10,818 nucleotides of DNA from an uncultured Lachnospiraceae bacterium (GTDB taxonomy: Bacteria; Bacillota; Clostridia; Lachnospirales; Lachnospiraceae). Positions 1 to 6,700 of this stretch are shown one piece after another (position 1 is the stretch's first letter; each line of letters starts with the position of its first letter). Position numbers and translations under genes: made by a program. The stretch spans positions 1 to 10,818 of the forward strand of contig CAMALN010000038.1 of assembly GCA_945836565.1 (NCBI GenBank), read 5' to 3'. Below the pieces are notes generated by a model. That model worked only from the letters and a program-made list of their open reading frames with translations. It searched no databases and was not told the DNA's origin.

Positions 1-305
1 TCTGCATCAAGACATACAAAGGCTGTCGGATTCTTGATTGCGATGCTAAAGAAGGCCTCTTCCCTTTGTCTTACACTATATGCGCCTCTGCTTACGGATA
101 AGTTTCCCTGTGTATCCATAAGCCCTGTGTCTGCGGATATTCTGATGCCCCTCTTTAAAAGTAAAGCCGCGATAATTGAAATAAGCGGTGCAGCAGTCAT
201 AAGAATCAAAAGTGTAAAATAAAAATGACTGTGCAGGAAAACATATAGCATAGCGTTCACAGCATAGAGTACAAGATATATAATTATTCGAGTAAAATTA
301 ATCAT
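1..305 (-). CDS. DUF58-like membrane protein, N-terminal 101 residues (cut by window edge)
   Basis: The ATG at 303-305 opens a frame that stays open to the window edge. The first ~50 residues form two hydrophobic helices (about residues 5-24 and 27-49), followed by RGIRIS and then a cytoplasmic or beta-rich stretch containing RGAYSVRQREEAFFSIAIKNPT. Two N-terminal membrane helices followed by an 'R..r...G......i.i.N.t' segment is the usual start of DUF58 proteins. The family link is also supported by position, because MoxR ATPase genes are typically followed by a DUF58 gene. The start lies 17 bases after the MoxR stop, with a weak GGTGA upstream, so it is probably translated from the same message. 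In known MoxR/DUF58 pairs the ATPase is thought to act as a chaperone or assembly factor for membrane-linked von Willebrand-type proteins. The catalytic or binding part is outside the window, so the identity rests on the N-terminus and its neighbour. Confidence 0.72.
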   Translation of the reverse strand, partial: MINFTRIIIYLVLYAVNAMLYVFLHSHFYFTLLILMTAAPLISIIAALLLKRGIRISADTGLMDTQGNLSVSRGAYSVRQREEAFFSIAIKNPTAFVCLDA

Positions 306-322
306 TCTATCACCATATGTCA

Positions 323-1249
323 CTACATTCTAGGCGGCTGTACTGCTCCAAGCAACATTCTAATCGCCTGATCAACATCTATCCTCTGTGCCTTTGCTCT
401 GGCACTGAGCTTAACTCTGTGTCCCAATACAGCCTTTGCACAATCCTGCACATCCTGGGCTGTCACATAGTCCCTGCCGTCCATAACAGCAGTCGCCTTC
501 GCCATACGAAGAAGTGCTATCGTACCTCTCGGACTTGCACCCATAGAGAATATATCCATGACTCTCGTCGCTTCAACGAGGCTTACTATATAGTCGTAAA
601 TCTCATCTCTGACAAACATATTATTTGTCTGCTCTCTTATCGCGATAAGCTCCTCCATAGTGATAATTTCCTTTACACTATCTATAGGCTTTGCGGCATT
701 ATTCTTCAATATCTGAACTGCATCCTCATGCGCCGGATAACCCATAGACAAACACACCATGAATCTGTCAAGTTGTGACTCCGGAAGCATCTGGGTACCG
801 GATGAGCCATAAGGATTCTCCGTAGCTATAACGACAAACGGCTCAGGAAGTGCCCTTGTAACTCCATCCACAGTAGCGTTGTGCTCCTCCATAACCTCCA
901 AAAGAGCTGACTGAGTCTTCGGAGAAGTTCTGTTTATCTCATCTGCAAGAAACAGATTACAGAATACCGCTCCCTCTCTGTATTCAAATTCCTTAGTAGC
1001 TGAATTATACATGGAAAATCCAAGTATATCACTTGGAAGTACATCCGGTGTAAACTGCACTCTCTTATGCGCCATGGACAGACTTCTCGCAAATGCAGTG
1101 GCAAGTGTGGTTTTTCCCACACCCGGTATATCCTCCATAAGAATATGTCCACCCGCTATTATCGCCGCAAGAACCTTATCAACCACCTGTTCCTTTCCTT
1201 TAATAACCTTGTTTACCTCCTCGGTAACCGCCCTTAATTTCTGCTGCAT
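323..1249 (-). CDS. MoxR-family AAA+ ATPase
   Basis: A 308-residue AAA+ ATPase of normal MoxR length. Walker A is IPGVGKTT (residues 41-48), Walker B is LFLADE (99-104), and these are followed by INRTSPKTQSALLEVMEE, the characteristic MoxR helix. Sensor 1 lies in IATENP (141-146), the arginine finger is in ESQLDRF (R162), and sensor 2 is ASPRG (238-242). A helical lid domain ends the protein. MoxR proteins use ATP to remodel or insert cofactors into partner proteins, often VWA-domain proteins encoded next door. Here the next gene is a DUF58-like membrane protein 17 bases downstream. The frame could begin at 1273, but GGAGG at 1255-1259 sits five bases before the ATG at 1247-1249 (MQQKLR), so I chose that start. 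Transcription probably begins at the extended -10 promoter at 1307-1334. The substrate is not evident from the sequence. Confidence 0.93.
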   Translation of the reverse strand: MQQKLRAVTEEVNKVIKGKEQVVDKVLAAIIAGGHILMEDIPGVGKTTLATAFARSLSMAHKRVQFTPDVLPSDILGFSMYNSATKEFEYREGAVFCNLFLADEINRTSPKTQSALLEVMEEHNATVDGVTRALPEPFVVIATENPYGSSGTQMLPESQLDRFMVCLSMGYPAHEDAVQILKNNAAKPIDSVKEIITMEELIAIREQTNNMFVRDEIYDYIVSLVEATRVMDIFSMGASPRGTIALLRMAKATAVMDGRDYVTAQDVQDCAKAVLGHRVKLSARAKAQRIDVDQAIRMLLGAVQPPRM

Positions 1250-1254
1250 TTTTT

Positions 1255-1259
1255 CCTCC
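1255..1259 (-). promoter_or_regulatory. Ribosome binding site setting the MoxR start
   Basis: GGAGG on the minus strand, five A residues before the ATG at 1247-1249. It lies inside the longer frame that begins at 1273, so it argues for the shorter start. Confidence 0.75.
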
Positions 1260-1306
1260 ATATATACCATCATACATCATATATTTTTAAGCATATTACT
1301 ACTTCC

Positions 1307-1334
1307 ATTTTACCATACATATTTATAATGTCTA
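1307..1334 (-). promoter_or_regulatory. Candidate sigma-A promoter for the MoxR/DUF58 unit
   Basis: On the minus strand, TAGACA (1329-1334) matches the -35 consensus TTGACA at five of six bases. It is followed 16 bases later by TAAAAT (1307-1312), which matches TATAAT at five of six. The bases just before the -10 are TGG, giving an extended -10 (TGn). It starts five bases past the A/T-tract of the malic enzyme terminator and predicts a leader of about 50 bases before the MoxR start. The site is seen in the sequence; its activity is inferred. Confidence 0.55.
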
Positions 1335-1338
1335 ATAG

Positions 1339-1375
1339 AAAAAAAGTATGCCTGTCCATAATCGGCAGGCATACC
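1339..1375 (-). terminator. Intrinsic terminator after the malic enzyme gene
   Basis: The arms at 1346-1356 and 1364-1374 form an 11-bp stem (GTATGCCTG paired with CAGGCATAC, plus one G-U and one G-C pair) around a 7-base loop. On the minus strand the stem is followed directly by seven T residues (1339-1345). It begins 15 bases after the malic enzyme stop and separates this transcription unit from the MoxR unit. Confidence 0.92.
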
Positions 1376-1389
1376 AACCCTATTGCTTA

Positions 1390-2559
1390 TTACTTAGTTA
1401 TTCCCAGCTTTACAGCTTCGTCTGCAACCGCCTTTGCTACAACCTTAGCTACTCTCTCATCAAATGCACCGGGGATAATGTACTCCTGAGCAAGCTCCTC
1501 ATCACTTACGATAGATGCAATAGCTCTTGCAGCAGCAAGCTTCATCTCCTCCGTTATACCGGTTGCTCTCGCATCAAGTGCGCCTCTGAATATTCCAGGG
1601 AATACAAGAACGTTATTTATCTGATTAGGATAATCAGAACGTCCGGTAGCAACTATATAAGCGCCTCCCTTTTTCGCCTCCTCCGGCATTATCTCCGGTG
1701 TAGGATTTGCCATGGCAAATACGATAGCCTTATCAGCCATTGTAGAAACCATCTCAGCAGAAACTATACCCGGCGCAGACACACCGATGAATACATCCTT
1801 GCCCTTCATAATCTCTGCAAGGCTTCCGCGCTGTCTATCCTTATTTGTAATCTCAGCCATCTCCTTCTGAGCCGGATTCATCCAATCCTCTCCCGGACAT
1901 AGGGCTCCATTTTTATCCACAAGAACTACATTTCCGATACCAAGCTGTAATAAAAGCTTACATATAGATATACCGGCTGAACCGGCACCGTTAATTACAA
2001 CATTTGCCTTGTCAAAATCCTTACCGGCAAGCTTAAGTGCATTGAGTAAGCCTGCTGATACCACGATTGCTGTTCCATGCTGGTCGTCATGGAATACCGG
2101 AATATCAAGCTCCTCCTTAAGTCTTCTCTCTATCTCAAAGCATCTTGGTGCAGAGATATCCTCAAGGTTAATTCCACCGAATACCGGTGCGATTCTCTTT
2201 ACAGTCTCAACTATCTCATCTACGTCCTTTGTGTCAAGACATATAGGAAATGCATCGACTCCGCCAAACTCCTTGAACAGAATTGACTTACCCTCCATAA
2301 CGGGAATAGCTGCCTCCGGTCCTATATCTCCAAGTCCTAAAACTGCTGTACCATCTGATACTACAGCTACTGTATTTGCCTTACAGGTATATCTGTATAC
2401 ATCATCCTTATTGTCTCTTATCCTTCTGCAAGGCTCTGCAACTCCCGGGGTATATGCTGTACTAAGGTCATCTCTGTCTTCAACCTTTACCTTAGACACA
2501 ACCTCAAGCTTTCCTCTGTTTTCCTCATGCATCTTTAAGCTTAATTCATTGTAATCCAT
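1390..2559 (-). CDS. Malic enzyme (malate dehydrogenase, oxaloacetate-decarboxylating), short bacterial type
   Basis: A cytoplasmic enzyme converting malate to pyruvate and CO2 with reduction of NAD(P). At 389 residues it has the length of the compact bacterial malic enzymes and lacks the phosphotransacetylase-like tail of long MaeB forms. Visible family motifs are STAYTPGVAEPC (residues 33-44, with the catalytic Tyr36), GLGDIGPEAAIPVMEGK (75-91, with the candidate catalytic Lys91), FGGINLEDISAPRCFEIE (127-144) and FHDDQHGTA (156-164, metal and substrate binding). The dinucleotide-fold GAGSAG is at 191-196, followed by FAMANPTPEI (281-290) and ATGRSDYPNQINN (304-316). The coenzyme preference cannot be read safely from the motifs. 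AGGAG at 2567-2571 lies seven bases before the ATG and overlaps the stop codon of the 85-aa gene, so translation may be coupled. A strong terminator follows. Its link to the upstream SMC genes is positional only. Confidence 0.96.
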   Translation of the reverse strand: MDYNELSLKMHEENRGKLEVVSKVKVEDRDDLSTAYTPGVAEPCRRIRDNKDDVYRYTCKANTVAVVSDGTAVLGLGDIGPEAAIPVMEGKSILFKEFGGVDAFPICLDTKDVDEIVETVKRIAPVFGGINLEDISAPRCFEIERRLKEELDIPVFHDDQHGTAIVVSAGLLNALKLAGKDFDKANVVINGAGSAGISICKLLLQLGIGNVVLVDKNGALCPGEDWMNPAQKEMAEITNKDRQRGSLAEIMKGKDVFIGVSAPGIVSAEMVSTMADKAIVFAMANPTPEIMPEEAKKGGAYIVATGRSDYPNQINNVLVFPGIFRGALDARATGITEEMKLAAARAIASIVSDEELAQEYIIPGAFDERVAKVVAKAVADEAVKLGITK

Positions 2560-2569
2560 CTTCCGTCTC

Positions 2570-2827
2570 CTAGTTCATTCTAACTTTTTCTATCTCTGCA
2601 TTACACTCAGCAATTCTTCCCTTTGCTTCAGTAATCTCTGTGACAATTGATGCAAGCTCTGCATCGTCACAGCCATTCTCATATCTCTTATATACTATCT
2701 CACCAATCTTCTGATAGTCATCCTTGATTAAAGTTTTCTCCTTGCTAATCTTGCTCTTGAGCTTTGTTACCTCCATAGCGTCATTAGCTTCACTCTTTAC
2801 TGTGTGCATAAAATCCTTGAATGCCAT
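2570..2827 (-). CDS. Small coiled-coil protein of unknown function (85 aa)
   Basis: The frame is open from 2866, but AGGAGG at 2835-2840 sits seven bases before the ATG at 2825-2827, giving a protein beginning MAFKDFMHTVKSEANDAME. The sequence is highly charged and almost entirely helical in character, with heptad-like stretches at about residues 15-48 (VTKLKSKISKEKTLIKDDYQ) and 55-83. The pattern of MAF-D, then KLKSKIS, then a long helix containing IGEIVYKRY resembles small Firmicute cytoplasmic proteins that often carry a C-terminal zinc ribbon; this one ends without any ribbon cysteines. It has no signal peptide or membrane segment. It lies 10 bases upstream of the malic enzyme gene and after a radical SAM gene, probably on the same message. 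No function can be assigned. Confidence 0.82.
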   Translation of the reverse strand: MAFKDFMHTVKSEANDAMEVTKLKSKISKEKTLIKDDYQKIGEIVYKRYENGCDDAELASIVTEITEAKGRIAECNAEIEKVRMN

Positions 2828-2834
2828 AATAAAT

Positions 2835-2840
2835 CCTCCT
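2835..2840 (-). promoter_or_regulatory. Ribosome binding site setting the start of the 85-aa protein
   Basis: A perfect AGGAGG seven bases before the ATG at 2825-2827. It rules against the upstream in-frame ATG at 2864-2866, which has no such site. Confidence 0.85.
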
Positions 2841-2869
2841 TGAAAATAAAAATTAATGAAATACAAAGG

Positions 2870-2911
2870 GTCCTAGCCAACTTTCCCGCTTCGCGGGCCC
2901 CTCTCTAGGAC
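2870..2911 (-). repeat. Compound inverted repeat overlapping the radical SAM stop codon
   Basis: Perfect 7-bp outer arms, GTCCTAG and CTAGGAC (2905-2911 and 2870-2876), enclose a second hairpin, CCCGC-GAA-GCGGG (around 2885-2897). The TAG stop of the radical SAM gene lies inside the outer arm. No clean T-run follows (CCTTTGTATTTC), so it is a poor intrinsic terminator. It could be a partial terminator, an RNA-processing or stability element, or the remnant of a small repeated element. It is the only intergenic structure in the run from the SMC genes to the malic enzyme. Confidence 0.6.
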
Positions 2912-3786
2912 ATATAATCAAACAAGCTTAGCTGCTCGCCCACCGTATTGTTCTTATATTCCCTCATATATCTGAAAAGCTCATCCTTATCATACACGAT
3001 TCCGTGCTCCTCACAGGTATTATATACCAGTTTGTTCAGCTTATCAACCTGAGGGCTTAACACCTCATATTGGTCTCCGAATTCCTTTATATATCTCTCC
3101 TTAAGCCCCGGAAACAGCTTATCCAGCTGACTGTAATAGTATTGTCTGTTTCCATCCCTTAATGTCATACCTGCACCAAAATACATAATTCCGTATACGC
3201 CGGCTTTTACACAATAGTCAAGCAGCCCTCGCATATTTTCCTCTGTATCATTGATATAAGGCAGGATAGGCGATATCCACACAATCGTCGGTATGCCCCT
3301 TTCCTTTAGCTTCATAAGCACCTCAAAGCGTTCCCTCGTGGTGCATACATTTGGCTCGAGCTTCCTGCAAAGCTCCTCGTCATAGGTTGTAAGAGTAATA
3401 GCCACTACACATTTTGTCTTCTTATTTATCTCCTCTAACAAATCAAGGTCCCTTAATATAAGCTTAGACTTTGTCTGTATAACGACGCCAAACTCAAATC
3501 TCGCAATCTGTGTAAGGCACTGTCTCATAAGCTTAAGCTCTGCCTCAAGAGGCATATAAGGGTCCATCATAGAGCCCGTGCCTATCATACCCTTACGACG
3601 CTTCTTCTTCAGAGTATTCTCAAGCAGATTCACTGCTCCGGCTTTGACCTCTATATCCTCAAAGTCATGGTCCATCTTGTAGCAGGTGCTTCGAGAGTCA
3701 CAGTATATGCAGCCGTGAGTACATCCTCTATACAAATTCATTCCATTTTGCGGCGACAATATCGCCTTCACTTCTTTATAATGCAT
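2905..3786 (-). CDS. SplB-like radical SAM protein with a C-terminal clamp-like motif
   Basis: A 293-residue radical SAM protein. The [4Fe-4S] ligands C22, C26 and C29 sit in GCTHGCIYCDSR, with the C-x3-C-x2-C spacing of the superfamily. The pattern of the spore photoproduct lyase-like group (COG1533) follows: GTGSMMDPYMPLE (69-81), IQTKSKLILRDLDLL (103-117), TLTTYDEELCRKLEP (131-145) and ISPILPYINDTEEN (171-184). It is unlikely to be the true spore lyase; most members of this group have no proven reaction. The extreme C-terminus contains QLSLF (285-289), which matches the pentapeptide that binds the bacterial DNA sliding clamp. The start is the ATG at 3784-3786, preceded by GAGGTG, only nine bases after the stop of the SMC ATPase. 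This suggests co-transcription with the SMC operon. A DNA-linked repair or modification role is an inference from the motif and neighbourhood. Confidence 0.9.
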   Translation of the reverse strand: MHYKEVKAILSPQNGMNLYRGCTHGCIYCDSRSTCYKMDHDFEDIEVKAGAVNLLENTLKKKRRKGMIGTGSMMDPYMPLEAELKLMRQCLTQIARFEFGVVIQTKSKLILRDLDLLEEINKKTKCVVAITLTTYDEELCRKLEPNVCTTRERFEVLMKLKERGIPTIVWISPILPYINDTEENMRGLLDYCVKAGVYGIMYFGAGMTLRDGNRQYYYSQLDKLFPGLKERYIKEFGDQYEVLSPQVDKLNKLVYNTCEEHGIVYDKDELFRYMREYKNNTVGEQLSLFDYMS

Positions 3787-3795
3787 CCTTCACCT

Positions 3796-6700
3796 CTATA
3801 TGAAATCAAAGCTTTCCTGCTCATACTCAAGCTCCTGATACTCCAGCTCATCCTGTTCAACCGTACTGGTGTAATCCGTAACAACCGTGAGCTGCTTTCC
3901 CTGAGACATCTGCTGTCCAAGGATATAATTCACATCGAATCTGCCTGTGATGGCAGGAGTTGCACCACGTGCCGGTACGATGAGCTGAACCTTATTGGCC
4001 TTAAGCATGGCAAATATCGGTTCCCAGATATACACGTCCTTAGCCGCTCCAAACGGGTTATCTATAAATATTGTCTTGGTTCTCATATCATCATTTGAAG
4101 CCTGATACATGCCGGAAATGTAATTGATAATCGAAACCAGGAACTGAATATATATACCCTGCGACTGTCCGGTGCTTCCCACCGCTTCCTCATACTTAAG
4201 GTAACGACTCTGCTCCTTTATCCTCTCTCTCTTGTACAGAGAAAGCTTTATGGCATTCATATCCGTCACTATGACTCCAAATAATTTCTTGAGTGTAAGA
4301 CTTGAACGTATAAACTTGATTCTGTCCTGATCCTTCTCATAGCCGTCTGCCTGTGCCACAAGCTTGTCTATGTAATCCGACATACGCTGCTTTAAGAACT
4401 CGTCCTTTACATATGGAATAGCAAGTCCAACCATCTGTATAGGCTCATCGTCAACTATTATTCTTGAAAGCTTAGGAAGCTTATCTAACTCAGTTCTTAC
4501 ATCTAGACATCTCTGCAGACACTGCTCCTCAAAGTTTGCCTTGATAGTCTCCATATCGGTGAGACTCTTCTCGATTCTATCCCTCTCAAGACTTATATAC
4601 TCTGCCGTCGTATTGAGATTCTCTAAGAGTTCCCTCGCCATATTATAATCGTCAGGAATCACTACGTCATCTCTTATAGTACGTGCTAGCTCATACACCT
4701 CCATCACATCAAGCGCCGTTGCCGTATTTCCCTTGAACTTAAGCAATTCATTCTTAGCACGCTCGATACCCTTTATGCTCTTGTCAAACTTAAGCAAGGC
4801 AGTCTCAAATATATTTCTAAGCTGGTCCTTACTCTCGTTTATGATGACTGCATGCTCCAAGCTTATATCATAGGTTACTACAATTCTCTTAACATCCTTG
4901 TAGAGCTCTATCATATAACCCTGCTGTCTCAAATACTCTCTGCACGCCTTCTCGGAGGCTTTATACTCATCCTCCAATCTCTTAAGCAGCTGCTCACCGC
5001 TTTCAAGATTCGATACAATCTCTGATAGGCTTGCATCCTGCTCCTCATATGTGCCAAACTGCTTTTCAATGCTTGAGATAGCATATTCTATACTACCCTC
5101 AAGCTTGCTTATCTTCTGTGAGACCTCTTTTATCTCTGCCTCACAAGCCTTTATCTGTTCCTTGACATTTTCCATATTCACCCTTGAGGCATGAAGTATA
5201 TCCTCATCTGATGCAAACAGAAGATTATGCTTCTCCATATCCTCAAGCTTTTTGATGCTTGTGCCGCGTCTTTCTATACTCTTTAAGGTTCTGTCCATAG
5301 AGGTCTTTATTGTATCCATTATCTCTCTCTTATCCTCTATGGTTCTGGCATCAGCACTTCCTACTTCTACCATAGCCTTAAAACGTGCTTTTAGCTCATC
5401 GTCACTTGATGCTATAACCTCATACTCCTTATCCACGAGATAGTACGCCTTGTAGTTCTCATCCCACTCTCTTACAAGCTCTGCCTCCTTCTTCTGAAGA
5501 AGCTCAAGTCTCGCCTCAGCGGAAGCTACATCTATACCCTCATCCGCAGACGAATTTGTAAGCTCATCTACATTTTCAGACAGACGTCTTATATCCTCTG
5601 CAGCAGCCTTTGATACCGCCTCCTGCTTCGATACAAGCTCTTCTATGGAAAGTACGGTAACAAGCTTGTTATTATCCTCAAGTCTGATGTCATAAGCATC
5701 CTTCAATTCATTTATCTTATCTGTTAATGCTTCAAGAGTCTTCTCTGTATCTGATATCGACTTTTTCAAAGCATCTATATCATCCCTAAGCTTCTGTTCG
5801 GAATCCTTCGCATCACTAAGCTTTTTCTGTGCTTCCAATATTCCGCTCTCAAGAAGTCTTATGATAAATGTCTGGTCCTCCTTAAGTGCATCCAGCATAT
5901 CCTCCCAGACCTCTTTTTTCATAAGCATTTCCTTTACGGAATCATTATTAGCCTTAGTGAGTGCAGCTATAGTCTCGCTGTCTAAGATATATTCAGGCTT
6001 TGCCCCTACAGTAAATACATGCTCTCCGAGATACATGGCCTTTTCATCTACAGACTTCATATCATAGACCACAACCATCTGCGTTCCGGTATTGACATCA
6101 CAGATATTCGGGTCTTCCTTAATAGAGGAATAATCATCGACAACAACACCGTAAACTATATCCGGATTGGTTGTAAGCACCTTCTTCTTCGCTTCCTCCG
6201 GAAGTGCCATAATATAATCCATGCCGGACATTGCAAGCTTACCGTGTCTTGTCTCTATATAATCCAGAAGCTTATTTACCGCCTCTGAATTCTCGATGAT
6301 TCGCCCCTCAGCAAGCTGCCTGCTTCTCTTTTCAGCACGGGCAATGTTTTGCTCTAATACATATATATCCAAAATTGTTGAGGTAATCTTCTGTGCGATA
6401 GTTTCCTTTAATGCATCTATATCCTCAGTCTTATATATATTTCTGAAATTAGATAGTCTTCCTTCTGCTTCCTGATATTTGTAATTATCAGCCTCCAGCC
6501 CGGCTATATCTTCCTCCAGGCGCTCCAGCTGTTTGCCCTTAAGCATAAGCTCAAGCTTTAGGTCATTTAAGCTTATCTGGGCCGACCTCTTTTCTTCCTC
6601 GGAATTATTTATCTTTTCCTTTAGGTCAGAAAGCGCACCCTCGTTTTCCTCAAGCTGCTCATCATAGCTCGCGAATTTTATGTCATTCATAGACATTCTA

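Noticed and set aside
317-778. Long open frames on the plus strand, here and opposite the malic enzyme, radical SAM and SMC genes
   Set aside because: They lie antisense to genes with clear protein motifs, their translations are low-complexity and rich in Leu, Ser, Cys and His with no domain pattern, and they lack good ribosome binding sites.
934-1152. A 72-residue frame on the minus strand inside the MoxR gene
   Set aside because: It is an out-of-frame shadow of the MoxR coding sequence with no motif of its own.
2841-2887. A possible separate promoter for the 85-aa protein and malic enzyme (TTGGCT then ATTAAT)
   Set aside because: Both boxes match the consensus poorly and the spacing is only approximate, so I could not support it as a feature.
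3796-3816. A possible second clamp-binding peptide at the end of the SMC-like ATPase (QESFDF)
   Set aside because: It lacks the Leu/Met at the key hydrophobic position and fits the consensus only loosely, unlike the exact QLSLF in the radical SAM protein.
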